64,000 nt of DNA from Brevundimonas vitisensis (GCF_016656965.1 NZ_CP067977.1:1364001-1428000), one strand, 5' to 3'; shown: positions 33,451 through 41,152, numbered from the stretch's first letter. The notes: generated from the letters alone by a model not told the origin. Numbers and translations are program-made.

Positions 33451-35270
33451 CCGAAGTGAAGCTGGCCCTGCGCGGCCTTCGCGGCGAGAGCATCGCTGAC
33501 ATCGCGCGCCGGGTGGGTGAGATCAATGGTCAGCCCGTCGCTCCCGATGCGACCGATGATGAGGTGATCAATCTGGCCGGGATCGGTCTGGGCGCGAATG
33601 TCCAGCCGATCCTGGACGCGGTCACAGAGGAGGCCGATCGGGCGACGCTGAAGGCTGATCTGGCAGCGGCCTGGGCCGAAGGCACCACCCCTGGCGGTCC
33701 TGGAACGGACAGCGCCAAGGGCTGGGCCTTGTCGCTTGGAGGACTGAGCTTCCTGGGCGGTTTCTTCAAGCGGGTGTCGTCGGACTATCTGTTCGGTCAA
33801 GCCGCCCGCATCCGCATCGGCAATCGCCTCTATGCCACCATTGATGCCGTGCGGGGTGTGTATCCGCGTAAGCTGACCCTTCCCGCTTCGGCGAGGGTCG
33901 ATGACGACCTTTCGCAGTCGATCGTGTCGCGGCTGATCGACGGTTTGGTTGGGCCCCTGCTGAAGCCACTGAAGCCCGAGCAAGCGGCGTTGTATCGCTG
34001 GCGGGTTGGCAACCGGCTGTTGGGCATCTGGACGCTCGCGGGCGGCTTCACACCCTCGCGGGCGACCCTGCCGCGCGGGGCCAAGGTGGACGATCAGCCG
34101 GGCGTGGCCCTGGGCAGTCGACTGTCGGCGGCCGACGTGTCGGTGACGGCCAATCACGTCGCCCTGGTCAGGCTCGATGCCGGGGGTCTTCGCCAGGTGC
34201 AGACCCGTCGGCGGTCCGACGGTGCCCATTTCCAGATCACTTCGGGAGCGAGCGCCGCCTATGAGCCTTTCCTGACGCCGGATGCTCGTGTGCTGTTCTG
34301 GTCCGACGGTGAGGGCCGCTACATGCATGCTCCGGCCACGGGCGGCACCGCTGCCCCCGTCGATCCCATCAATGAGATCGTGGCCTGGGGCGACAGCCTC
34401 ACCGCCCAGACGGGGAGCGGCGGCAGCGGAACGGGTCAGGGCAGCTATTCCAAGCAGCTGAAGGATCGTCTGGGATCGGTCGTTACGGCGGTGATCAATC
34501 AGGGCGTATCTGGACAGACGCCTGCCGAGGTTGCCTCGCGACAGGGCGGAGCCAACGCCCTGCTGACGGTTGCCAGCAATCTGATCCCGACGTCGGGGGC
34601 CGTGTCCGTGACCTCTTGGTCTGTCGCGCCCGTCATGCAGTTCCTCCCGACCATCGTGGGCACGCTGGCAGGCGTTCCGGGTACGCTGACGGCGCTGTCG
34701 CCGTGGGTCAGTTTCCGGCCGACGGCGATGACCTTCACCCGGACGACACCTGGAACGGCGGTCGCCTGTCCGCCGGGGACACCCTTTATCGCGGATGCAG
34801 GCGTCGCCGCTCGTCCGAAGGCGCAGCTCTATGTGGTCGGGCGGAACGACTACAGCCAATCGACCTTGCTGGCAGCGATCGCCGGAATGGTCGGTCACCA
34901 GTCGGCCTATTGTCCGCAGTGGCTGGTCGGATCGGTTCTGGCGCAACCGGGTGATCTGGACGCGGCGGGGGTGAACGCGGCGAACGCGGCCATCGCAGCG
35001 GCCTATCCCGGCAACTACGTCGATCTGAACTCGGCGCCGACGACCGAAGAAATGGCGCTGATCGGCTTCGTGCCTGACAGCTATGGCATCTACAGCAATG
35101 GCCGCACGGACGCTGCCGACATCGCCGCCAACTTCGTGCCGTCCGGCATGAGGCGCTTCGGCGACAACGACTACGTCCATCTCAACGACTTCGGCAACGC
35201 CCTGTTCGCCCTGCGCTTCTACCGAAAAATCCAGGCCATGCGCTGGTTCCCCAGCCTTGCCGCTGTCTGA
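33447..35270 (+). CDS. tail fibre/tailspike protein with SGNH-hydrolase (esterase) domain
   Basis: A 607-residue tail protein. The C-terminal half has all four SGNH blocks: GDSL with Ser317 (AWGDSLTAQ), Gly in GVSGQTP, Asn in VVGRNDY, and Asp575/His578 (DYVHLN). The N-terminal 300 residues are helical/beta attachment modules (EVKLALRGLRGESIADIARRVGEING). SGNH domains on tail proteins usually deacetylate surface polysaccharide during adsorption; the actual ester is unknown. It is translationally coupled to the preceding gene. Confidence 0.83.
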   Translation: MTEVKLALRGLRGESIADIARRVGEINGQPVAPDATDDEVINLAGIGLGANVQPILDAVTEEADRATLKADLAAAWAEGTTPGGPGTDSAKGWALSLGGLSFLGGFFKRVSSDYLFGQAARIRIGNRLYATIDAVRGVYPRKLTLPASARVDDDLSQSIVSRLIDGLVGPLLKPLKPEQAALYRWRVGNRLLGIWTLAGGFTPSRATLPRGAKVDDQPGVALGSRLSAADVSVTANHVALVRLDAGGLRQVQTRRRSDGAHFQITSGASAAYEPFLTPDARVLFWSDGEGRYMHAPATGGTAAPVDPINEIVAWGDSLTAQTGSGGSGTGQGSYSKQLKDRLGSVVTAVINQGVSGQTPAEVASRQGGANALLTVASNLIPTSGAVSVTSWSVAPVMQFLPTIVGTLAGVPGTLTALSPWVSFRPTAMTFTRTTPGTAVACPPGTPFIADAGVAARPKAQLYVVGRNDYSQSTLLAAIAGMVGHQSAYCPQWLVGSVLAQPGDLDAAGVNAANAAIAAAYPGNYVDLNSAPTTEEMALIGFVPDSYGIYSNGRTDAADIAANFVPSGMRRFGDNDYVHLNDFGNALFALRFYRKIQAMRWFPSLAAV

Positions 35271-35282
35271 GGAGACTGATCG

Positions 35283-36137
35283 ATGACCTATGGCCTCGAC
35301 TTCGCCATCCCCTATGTCGGCGACCCCGACGCCAGCCTGCCTTGGGCCGACGACGACGATGTCCTCCTGGTTCCAGGGTCGCTCGGCCTCTTGGAACTGG
35401 CGCACTCCGCCAGCCCGGTGGCGGGCGTTCCAGCGAACAACGCGGTCATTCCCAACATCGCGTGGAAACGGCTGAAGGATCTGCTGGGCTCGGGCGATGC
35501 GACGACGTTGGGCTTCGTGCGTGACGGGGCAGACATCGCCAATGTCATGGTGACCGAGCGCAGTTCCAAGGGCGGCTTGCACGGCATCGTCAGCCAGACG
35601 AACGGCACGACTTTCAACCAGGGTATGCGGATCAGGTCGGCGACCCCGCTCTATGACTACATCGCCGCCAACCAGACCCATGACTTCTATTACAGCCGCT
35701 GGGACCGGGTGACCCGCATCGCGACCTCCGGGAGCGTTCATCAGGCGGCTTTTGGGTCCAACACCTCCAACTACCTGGCCCTCATTCAGGGGACGGCCAT
35801 GTTCCCCGCCTCTGCGCCCAACTTGATCGGGCAGCGCGAAAATCCCGCTTCGCCGAACGCGCTGGGAAATCGCTTCCGCGCTATCGGCATCGCAAACAAC
35901 ACCGGCAGCGGAGCCTTTGGCTTTGCCGATCCGGCCTGCTGGGGTGGCCGGGGTCTTTCGGCGGCCAGCGTAAATCAGGGTGCCAGCCTGGTCCTTTATC
36001 GCGCCTATCTCGAAGACCTGACCGTCTCGGGCCGCACCTATGCCCAGGTGGAGGCACTGGACCTGGCGCTGTGGACTGAGGCCATGGGCGCTGGCGGTCG
36101 ATATGCCGACGACACCTTCACCGCCCCGGCGATCTAG
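35283..36137 (+). CDS. phage tail-region protein, possible receptor-binding component
   Basis: A 284-residue protein directly after the SGNH tail protein. It is rich in small and aromatic residues with an extended-looking sequence (YDYIAANQTHDFYYSRWDRVTRIATSG; GFADPACWGGRGLSAASVNQGASLVLYRAYLED). Composition resembles phage surface proteins or lectin-like tail tips. GGAG lies before ATG 35283. No recognised family; the role in host binding is inferred from position. Confidence 0.7.
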   Translation: MTYGLDFAIPYVGDPDASLPWADDDDVLLVPGSLGLLELAHSASPVAGVPANNAVIPNIAWKRLKDLLGSGDATTLGFVRDGADIANVMVTERSSKGGLHGIVSQTNGTTFNQGMRIRSATPLYDYIAANQTHDFYYSRWDRVTRIATSGSVHQAAFGSNTSNYLALIQGTAMFPASAPNLIGQRENPASPNALGNRFRAIGIANNTGSGAFGFADPACWGGRGLSAASVNQGASLVLYRAYLEDLTVSGRTYAQVEALDLALWTEAMGAGGRYADDTFTAPAI

Positions 36138-36141
36138 GGCG

Positions 36142-36161
36142 AGGGTGCACTGGTGCACCCT
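36142..36161. repeat. 20-bp perfect palindrome after the last tail gene
   Basis: AGGGTGCAC, TG, GTGCACCCT (36142-36161) with no following T run. It may be a weak terminator, an mRNA-stabilising hairpin or a protein-binding site. Positions 36138-36222 hold nothing else besides the holin ribosome-binding site. Confidence 0.4.
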
Positions 36162-36222
36162 GATGCCTGATCCGGGGCCAATCCAGACTGCCGCCTGACT
36201 TTCAACGCCGGGAGGGCGGACC

Positions 36223-36543
36223 ATGGACTTGCGTGAAATCCCCGCGTTCTGGGGGCTGTGCGGCGGCGTGTTGAACGGGGCCGTCGGCCTGGTCACCGCC
36301 TATTCGTCCAAGGCCGGGAACCCCCTGGCGCGGCGCAGGGCCTGGTTCACCGTGTTGCTGGGTGCCCTGGGCGGGCCGATCATCGCTGAGGCCCTGACGC
36401 CCAGCTTCCTGGCCATCGTTCCGGCCCTGGATATGCGGGCCGTGGCCCTGGTCCTGGGCTGGGTCACGGCAAACGATCCCCGCAGCCTGTTCACATGGAT
36501 ACGCGACCGCTTTCTCTTGCCGCCGAAAGGAGCATCCGAATGA
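36223..36543 (+). CDS. holin-like small membrane protein
   Basis: A 106-residue protein with two to three hydrophobic stretches (AFWGLCGGVLNGAVGLVTAY; WFTVLLGALGGPIIAEAL; FLAIVPALDMRAVALVLGWVTA) and a charged C-terminus (RDRFLLPPKGASE). Size, topology and place between tail and lysis genes suit a holin. GGAGG lies 8 nt before ATG 36223. It overlaps the next membrane protein by ATGA. Assignment by features, not by recognised homology. Confidence 0.6.
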   Translation: MDLREIPAFWGLCGGVLNGAVGLVTAYSSKAGNPLARRRAWFTVLLGALGGPIIAEALTPSFLAIVPALDMRAVALVLGWVTANDPRSLFTWIRDRFLLPPKGASE

Positions 36544-37067
36544 CCTGGGCCCATCTGACCGTGATCGTGACGGGGCTTTTGTATGTGGGGGCCAGCATGG
36601 CCCTGGGCGTCGTCGTGCGCCTGCTGGGGCCGACCTATCACACCAAGGTCACCGCCCCCCTCTGGATCGTCGGCTTCTTCGCCTTCGCGGCGGTGTCGCT
36701 GCTGTGGCGGGGGGTGACGCTGCTGTTTCCGGGGCGGCTGGTCGATACTGGCGGGATCAGCCTGGTTGCACCGCTGACGGCTGTGGTGGTGGTCGGGCTT
36801 TGCCTGTTCGTTCTGGACTATGTGATGGGCGACCGATCGCCGCCGCCGCTGTTCAATCAGTGGTTCAGCTGGGCCCTCAAGCGCCGGGCGACCGATGAGG
36901 GCATCGTCCACGCGGCCTTCGCCCTGCCGCCTGCCATGCATGAGGCCGCCCCCTGCGGGGCGCAGATCAACCGCACTGGCCGGGGTCTGCGGCTGGCGGT
37001 CCTGAGCGGCGGGGCCGCGACGATCCTGATCGTGCTGGGCGTCATAGCGGTCAACGCCACGGGCTGA
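36540..37067 (+). CDS. four-helix membrane protein of the lysis region
   Basis: A 175-residue protein with four hydrophobic helices (ILTV-type first segment LTVIVTGLLYVGASMALGVV; APLWIVGFFAFAAVSLLW; LTAVVVVGLCLFVLDYVMG; LAVLSGGAATILIVLGVIAV). Coupled to the holin-like gene by ATGA. It could be an antiholin or second holin, or a lysogen membrane protein. Followed by a strong terminator that separates it from the toxin-antitoxin module. Confidence 0.6.
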   Translation: MTWAHLTVIVTGLLYVGASMALGVVVRLLGPTYHTKVTAPLWIVGFFAFAAVSLLWRGVTLLFPGRLVDTGGISLVAPLTAVVVVGLCLFVLDYVMGDRSPPPLFNQWFSWALKRRATDEGIVHAAFALPPAMHEAAPCGAQINRTGRGLRLAVLSGGAATILIVLGVIAVNATG

Positions 37068-37103
37068 GGTGGTCGGCTTAGTCGATAAGTCCGTGACATG
37101 AAC

Positions 37104-37136
37104 AAGGGGCAGGCGGACGACCGTCCTGCCCCTTTT
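37104..37136 (+). terminator. strong rho-independent terminator ending the late operon
   Basis: AAGGGGCAGG (37104-37113) and CCTGCCCCTT (37125-37134) form a 10-bp stem, loop 11 nt, running into TTTT. The only strong terminator in the rightward late region; it lies before the endolysin gene. Confidence 0.8.
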
Positions 37137-37230
37137 GCCGTCATGTTCACGTCCGTGTGGCGTCATCTTTCGGCAGTTCAACACAAGACGTGACGATGGT
37201 ATCGTAGGGGCCTCGTGGGGATACGAAGCC

Positions 37231-37356
37231 ATGTCGTCCTATGTCATCTTGGCCGCGGTGATCGCGGGTGTCGTGCTGTTCGCCTTCTGGCCCAACCTTA
37301 CTCGCTGGCGGCGGCGGATGAAGCGGCGCGTGCGACAGCGCCACAGCAATCCGTAA
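37231..37356 (+). CDS. 41-residue single-TM protein
   Basis: Small protein with one membrane helix (SSYVILAAVIAGVVLFAFWP) and a strongly basic tail (RWRRRMKRRVRQRHSNP). Topology resembles pinholin-like or toxic small membrane proteins. It lies after the late terminator and just before higA on the opposite strand. Expression is unproven. Confidence 0.45.
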   Translation: MSSYVILAAVIAGVVLFAFWPNLTRWRRRMKRRVRQRHSNP

Positions 37357-37419
37357 TCTGGTCGCTGCGGCCCACCGCTTTCATGACGGTTCTGTACGAA
37401 CGGCGTTCGTGGCGGTCCG

Positions 37420-37713
37420 TCAGTTCGCCGGCAGGACCTGGCGCTCGATCGAGGCGGCGACATCCGCACCCGCCCGGAGGCGGGCCAGATCATAGCGTGC
37501 CTGCATGGTCAGCAGCAGTTCGGCCGACACGCCAAATGCCTTCTCGAACTTCACCGCCATTTCGGGCGTCAGGGCGGCCTGAGCGTTCAGAACGCGGTGA
37601 AGGTGCGCGCGGGTCACCTGAAGGAGGATGGCCGCAGACGACACATTCAGCCGGTAGCTGGGCAGAGTTTCGTCGCGGATCAGTTCACCGGGGTGGCTGG
37701 GGGCGGCAAGCAT
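37420..37713 (-). CDS. higA: HigA-family antitoxin
   Basis: A 97-residue XRE-type antitoxin: PSHPGELIRDETLPSYRLNVSSAAILLQVTRAHLHRVLNAQAALTPEMAVKFEKAFGVSAELLLTMQARYDL is the full HigA helix-turn-helix and dimer region (HPGE-L-x-E start, LLxMQxxYDL end). It neutralises HigB and represses the operon. The antitoxin follows the toxin, which is the HigBA order. The 67-nt gap contains a palindrome sharing the operator half-site, so it may have its own promoter. Confidence 0.9.
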   Translation of the reverse strand: MLAAPSHPGELIRDETLPSYRLNVSSAAILLQVTRAHLHRVLNAQAALTPEMAVKFEKAFGVSAELLLTMQARYDLARLRAGADVAASIERQVLPAN

Positions 37714-37739
37714 GGCGGTCTCCAAGGTCTGACAGGTAT

Positions 37740-37756
37740 GTATTGCGAAACAATAC
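37740..37756. promoter_or_regulatory. internal palindrome upstream of higA
   Basis: GTATTG (37740-37745), CGAAA, CAATAC (37751-37756). Together with the preceding T it reads TGTATTG, the same half-site as in the higBA operators. It may be an extra HigA site controlling an internal antitoxin promoter. Confidence 0.4.
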
Positions 37757-37780
37757 GGAATGGAAGGGGGCCGAAGCCCC

Positions 37781-38083
37781 CTAGTGGTAGTCCACATAGT
37801 CCAGATCGGTGATCGTTCCGGTCTTCTGATCGAGGCGGAAGGTCAGTCGCCAGTTCGGTGTCACCCGCATCGACCAGACGCCGGGATAGCCCGGCTTCAG
37901 TTCGTGAACGTGCCAGTTCGGTGCGGCATCGGCCACCTCCCGGATGCTTTGCGCGGCGGCGAGGGCCGACAGTTGAAGGTTGATGCGGGCGAGAGCCTTG
38001 GCCTCGATGCCTTTGATCCGTGAGGGAGGGGTGCCCTCGATCAGTGCCCGGATCGCCTTGTGTTTCGCGCTCTTCAGTTCCAT
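37781..38083 (-). CDS. higB: HigB/RelE-family mRNA interferase toxin
   Basis: A 100-residue RelE-superfamily toxin that would cleave mRNA on ribosomes. The core reads IEAKALARINLQLSALAAAQSIREVADAAPNWHVHELKPGYPGVWSMRVTPNWRLTFRL, with the family's W-S-x-R-V-x-x-x-W-R-L-x-F motif containing the basic catalytic residues, and ends DLDYVDYH. It precedes higA on the minus strand. Two similar palindromes lie directly upstream of its start. Phage toxin-antitoxins can stabilise the prophage or block other phages. Confidence 0.9.
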   Translation of the reverse strand: MELKSAKHKAIRALIEGTPPSRIKGIEAKALARINLQLSALAAAQSIREVADAAPNWHVHELKPGYPGVWSMRVTPNWRLTFRLDQKTGTITDLDYVDYH

Positions 38084-38113
38084 CGCCGTCGTCCCTCTGT
38101 GTCGACGGCTATT

Positions 38114-38166
38114 TGTATAGTCCGACTATACAGCGTGCAAGCAAAAATGTATTGTCTAGCTATACA
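38114..38166 (-). promoter_or_regulatory. two HigA-type operators upstream of higB
   Basis: TGTATAGTCCGACTATACA (38114-38132) is a perfect 19-bp palindrome. TGTATTGTCTAGCTATACA (38148-38166) matches it at 15 of 19 positions, with centres 34 bp apart. They lie between divergent higB and endolysin starts, so a bound antitoxin could affect both. A rare AT-rich patch in a GC-rich phage. Confidence 0.65.
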
Positions 38167-38216
38167 TTTTTTCGGGCGCACGGCGTCCGTTTCGACCTTC
38201 GACATTGGAGACGACG

Positions 38217-38759
38217 ATGAAGGCTTTGCCTGCTGCCTATGCATGGCTGGATGACATCCAGGGACTTCCGCGACTGCTGGTCGAGGCGCGCGCGCTGTTC
38301 GGCGTCACCGAGACGCCGGGCGCGGCCAGCACGCCCCAGATCATGGCCTGGGCCAAGGAAATCGGCCTTGGCAAAACCTATCCGAACGACGGCACCGCCT
38401 GGTGCGGCCTGTTCGCGGCGGTGGTAGCCAAGCGCGCGGGCTGGGACGTGGTCGCCGGGCCGCTCTGGGCCCGTAACTGGGCGCACTTCGGGCGGAAGGT
38501 GGAAGCTGCCGACGCGGCGCTTGGCGACGTGCTGGTCTTCAGCCGTGAGGCGGGCGGCCACGTCGGCTTCTATGTCGGCGAGGACGCGACCGCCTTTCAC
38601 GTCCTGGGCGGCAACCAGGGGGACAAGGTCTCGATCGTCCGTATCGCCAAGAGCCGCTGCATCGCCGTGCGCCGCCCGAAATGGCGGGTGGCCGAGCCGG
38701 CCGGAGTCCGCAAGGTCCAGCTGGCCGCCAGCGGTGCCCTGTCTAGAAATGAGGCCTGA
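38217..38759 (+). CDS. phage endolysin, TIGR02594-family peptidase
   Basis: A 180-residue cell-wall hydrolase with the CHAP/NlpC-like TIGR02594 pattern: ARALFGVTETPGAASTPQIMAWAKEIG, then DGTAWCGLFAAVVAKRAG with nucleophile Cys63, and REAGGHVGFYVGED with His115. No signal peptide, so it needs a holin. GGAG is 6 nt before ATG 38217. Its stop overlaps the Rz-like gene. Transcription must start after the late terminator, in the higB-endolysin intergenic region. Confidence 0.87.
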   Translation: MKALPAAYAWLDDIQGLPRLLVEARALFGVTETPGAASTPQIMAWAKEIGLGKTYPNDGTAWCGLFAAVVAKRAGWDVVAGPLWARNWAHFGRKVEAADAALGDVLVFSREAGGHVGFYVGEDATAFHVLGGNQGDKVSIVRIAKSRCIAVRRPKWRVAEPAGVRKVQLAASGALSRNEA

Positions 38760-39336
38760 CTTGACCCGCGCACTGCAAATCCTCGCTGGCTGGAAGGGCT
38801 ATGCCCTCGTGCTGGCCATCGGCCTGGCTCTGGGCTGGGGCGGAGCATGGAAGGTCCGGGACGGGATGGCGGCAGAGGCCGCGCTGAAGGCCGCCCAGGC
38901 GCAGACCCGTGCCGCCACCAATGTCATTGGCCGAACCCAGCAAGCCGCCACGGTGACCGAAGGGGTCGGCCGCACGGTCGAGGCGGCGCAGGTCGAGACC
39001 CGCATCGTCTATCGGACCATCACGGAAAGGATCCCCGTCTATGTCACGCCCGAAACTGATCGCGCTGTCGTTCTGCCTCTTGGCTTCGTGCGCCTGCACG
39101 ACGCGGCCGCCGCCGGGACCGTCGCAACCCTTCCCGACCGCGCCGGGCAACTTGCTGACGCCCCCTCAGGCATTGCGCTCTCTGCCGCCGCCGGCACGAT
39201 CGTCGGCAACTACGGCACCTGCCTCGAATGGCGGAATCAGGTGATCGGCTGGCAGGCCTGGTATGCCGAACAGTCCGCTCGCTGGGGAAAGGGTCCGGTG
39301 CCGAACACAGGAACCGGACGGGACCCGCCGAATTGA
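38749..39336 (+). CDS. Rz-like inner-membrane spanin
   Basis: A 195-residue i-spanin. A single N-terminal membrane helix (GYALVLAIGLALGWGGAW, residues about 16-33) precedes an Ala-rich periplasmic coiled coil (EAALKAAQAQTRAATNVIGRTQQAATVTEG) and a C-terminal domain with YGTCLEWRNQVIGWQAW. It overlaps the endolysin gene and contains a complete Rz1-like gene in the +1 frame. The end of this gene is duplicated as a decayed fragment near attL. Confidence 0.8.
   Translation: MRPDLTRALQILAGWKGYALVLAIGLALGWGGAWKVRDGMAAEAALKAAQAQTRAATNVIGRTQQAATVTEGVGRTVEAAQVETRIVYRTITERIPVYVTPETDRAVVLPLGFVRLHDAAAAGTVATLPDRAGQLADAPSGIALSAAAGTIVGNYGTCLEWRNQVIGWQAWYAEQSARWGKGPVPNTGTGRDPPN
39041..39244 (+). CDS. Rz1-like outer-membrane spanin, nested in the Rz gene
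   Basis: A 67-residue lipoprotein read in the +1 frame entirely within the Rz-like gene. The signal peptide MSRPKLIALSFCLLASCAC has a lipobox ending at a Cys (about 17 or 19), and the mature part is Pro-rich (TTRPPPGPSQPFPTAPGN; PPQALRSLPPPARSS), exactly the make-up of Rz1 proteins. GGAAAGG lies upstream of ATG 39041. Nested Rz/Rz1 is the lambda arrangement. It would pair with Rz to fuse the membranes in the last lysis step. Confidence 0.78.
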   Translation: MSRPKLIALSFCLLASCACTTRPPPGPSQPFPTAPGNLLTPPQALRSLPPPARSSATTAPASNGGIR

Positions 39337-39389
39337 CGGGGGGTGGCGTCCATCCTCAGCGCCTCTGTCGATTAGTGCCCCGCGTATTG

Positions 39390-39420
39390 GCCCGCCGTCC
39401 CGAAAGGGCGGCGGGCTTTT
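39390..39420 (+). terminator. rho-independent terminator after the spanin genes
   Basis: GCCCGCCG (39390-39397), then CGGCGGGC (39409-39416) and TTTT, loop including GAAA. It ends the rightward lysis transcript, and on the other side lies the minus-strand 78-residue gene. Confidence 0.78.
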
Positions 39421-39426
39421 CGGCGT

Positions 39427-39663
39427 TTACTCGCCCGCGCTATCCCAGCGACGCTGCAGTTCCCGAGCTTCCCGACGCTTTGCCAAGGCGATGAGGGATG
39501 GCACGATCAAAGCGTCATAGACGGTCCTTTGCCGGGGCGTGAGCGACTTCAAATCATCGTCAGCCATCAGTTTTTGAGCGACCCCCGCAGCTGCGCCGTC
39601 AAGCTCATCAATGATTTCTTCGATTTGAACGCTCAAACTCTCAGGGTCATAGTCGGACAGCAT
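39427..39663 (-). CDS. hypothetical small helical protein
   Basis: A 78-residue acidic protein: SDYDPESLSVQIEEIIDELDGAAAGVAQKLMADDDLKSLTPRQRTVYDALIVPSLIALAKRREARELQRRWD. It looks coding and fully helical. The SLTPRQRTVYDALIVPSL segment could be an HTH-like pair but is not conclusive. It converges on the lysis terminator. Function unknown. Confidence 0.55.
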   Translation of the reverse strand: MLSDYDPESLSVQIEEIIDELDGAAAGVAQKLMADDDLKSLTPRQRTVYDALIVPSLIALAKRREARELQRRWDSAGE

Positions 39664-39722
39664 AGAATTTCCCTTTTAATGGGTGCTTACTTGAGTCGTG
39701 GCACGGCATTCGGATTCCGTCT

Positions 39723-39818
39723 ATGCGCCCACCCGGAGAACGCCGCCTGATCGCGGCCCTAATCGTGGCCACCGCCCTAATGGCGGTGGCGCTGGCGTGG
39801 CAGGCGATGGGGGCATGA
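39723..39818 (+). CDS. possible 31-residue single-TM peptide
   Basis: ATG 39723 opens a frame for a basic start (RPPGERR) and one hydrophobic helix (LIAALIVATALMAVALAW). A frequent small-membrane-peptide layout, but with no clear ribosome-binding site. Low confidence. Confidence 0.3.
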   Translation: MRPPGERRLIAALIVATALMAVALAWQAMGA

Positions 39819-39822
39819 AGGC

Positions 39823-40533
39823 CTAGCGATCGACCGTGATAAGTGCGCCGTCCGGAAGTGGCCGCTGCAGCGCCTGAGCCTCTGCCCAAGGGGCCCGCAT
39901 CCAGAGGTCGCGTTCGGTCGCCGTCGTCAGGATCACCGGCATGGCCTTGGGATGGACGGCCCCGACCTCGGCATTCGGCTCGGTCGTCAGGAAGGCGCAC
40001 AGGTCCGCCGTCTCCCAGCCCGTCTTGATCTTTCGCACGCCCTGCCAGGCCGGGGTCCAGATGCCCGCGAAGAAGGTCAGCGGTTCGGGATCCTCGCCCG
40101 CCAGCCGAAACCAGATCGGGCGATACCGGCCCTCGGCATCCCGGCCGGGTTCGCTGAAGGCCGTGAGGGGGATCAGGCAGCGGTTCTCCGGGCCCAGCCA
40201 GGGCCGCCAGTGGTTGCTGGCCGTGTTGCGGACATTGGTGGTGCCGGCGTCGGGTTCCATCCGCAGCAGCTGATCGAAGTCGACGTCCTTGCCCTTGGCG
40301 CGAAGCTTGTCGGCCCGCTTGCTCGCGGCATCCAGGATCGCCTTGCGCGATGACGGCATGCCCCAACGGGCGGTCGTCAGAATGCGCTCGCCGTCCGCGT
40401 CGGCGCGGACGATCGGCACACTGTAGTCGGGATAGAGGTCGCGCGGCTCCAGGTTGCCGACGCCGGACCGCATGGCGCGGGCCAGGTCGAGGATGGCCGC
40501 AGGGCCTTTGCGAAGGCTGTATAGGTTGCACAT
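39823..40533 (-). CDS. SRAP-domain protein (YedK/HMCES-like abasic-site DNA-protein crosslinker)
   Basis: A 236-residue SOS-response-associated peptidase family protein. After Met removal, Cys2 (MCNLYS) becomes the N-terminal residue that forms a thiazolidine link with abasic sites. The other active-site residues are visible: Asn100 (TTNVRN), Glu128 (LTAFSE) and His194 ([11 protein letters not shown]). ATG 40533 is chosen because the family demands Met-Cys. It protects single-stranded DNA with abasic lesions. In a prophage it may shield replicating phage DNA; that is inference. Confidence 0.9.
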   Translation of the reverse strand: MCNLYSLRKGPAAILDLARAMRSGVGNLEPRDLYPDYSVPIVRADADGERILTTARWGMPSSRKAILDAASKRADKLRAKGKDVDFDQLLRMEPDAGTTNVRNTASNHWRPWLGPENRCLIPLTAFSEPGRDAEGRYRPIWFRLAGEDPEPLTFFAGIWTPAWQGVRKIKTGWETADLCAFLTTEPNAEVGAVHPKAMPVILTTATERDLWMRAPWAEAQALQRPLPDGALITVDR

Positions 40534-40706
40534 GGCGGGAACCCTATAGGGCCAAATCGAGCCGTCGAGCCCATACAAACAGTTCGGCGCCTGCTGCATC
40601 TGATCCGCAATCATGATTTATAATCCGGCCATCGACACAGCCTACACTTGTGATAATGGCGTTCGTCCGCCTGCTTTCTGCTGGCGGTTATCGGGGGGAA
40701 TATCTC

Positions 40707-41099
40707 ATGAAGCGCACTAAGTCTTTGGCAGTGGCTATGGCCGTCGTTGGCCTCTCGGCCTGCACCACGACTGAGCGGGTAAACGTCGTCCAGCCCGGAG
40801 ACACGACCTTGACCTGCAGCCAGCTGCGAGCCGAATTCGCCAAGCTGGATGAAATCCGCCGCGACGGTCAAAGCGATCAAGGCATCAATGCCGCCAACGT
40901 TGGCGCTGTCCTATTTTTCTGGCCTGCTGCCGTGGGCAACTACTTCTCCGCCCGGGACGCGATGGAGATCGCCGGACGTCGCCAAGAGCATCTGATGGTC
41001 ATCTACAATCAGAAGAACTGCGATAACCCCGCCAATGCGAACCTGGCCTTCCCGGTGCCGTCGGAGTTGCTCGGCCCGATTGGATTCGGCGGACTTTAA
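40707..41099 (+). CDS. lipoprotein encoded at the prophage right end
   Basis: A 130-residue lipoprotein: signal MKRTKSLAVAMAVVGLSAC with lipobox LSAC (Cys about 19), then a helical region (TCSQLRAEFAKLDEIRRDG) and a hydrophobic stretch (GINAANVGAVLFFWPAAVGNYFSARDAMEIA). ATG 40707 follows GGGGGAA. The pattern resembles small host lipoproteins found in many proteobacteria. It may alter the lysogen's envelope; no function is known. A terminator-like hairpin follows. Confidence 0.7.
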   Translation: MKRTKSLAVAMAVVGLSACTTTERVNVVQPGDTTLTCSQLRAEFAKLDEIRRDGQSDQGINAANVGAVLFFWPAAVGNYFSARDAMEIAGRRQEHLMVIYNQKNCDNPANANLAFPVPSELLGPIGFGGL

Positions 41100-41118
41100 C
41101 TCAAGTCGACCAAAGATC

Positions 41119-41152
41119 GCTCCAGCCCCAGCGTAGCTGCCGGGGTTGGAGC
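41119..41152 (+). terminator. terminator-like hairpin after the lipoprotein gene
   Basis: GCTCCAGCCCC (41119-41129) pairs with GGGGTTGGAGC (41142-41152), with one G-U pair. The T content downstream is modest (AGTTGTCT). The rest of 41100-41354 shows nothing convincing. Confidence 0.5.

Noticed and set aside
33426..36296. Very long (956-codon) minus-strand open frame
   Set aside because: It is antisense to three well-supported tail genes; its Arg/His/Gly-rich composition is typical of shadow frames in GC-rich DNA.
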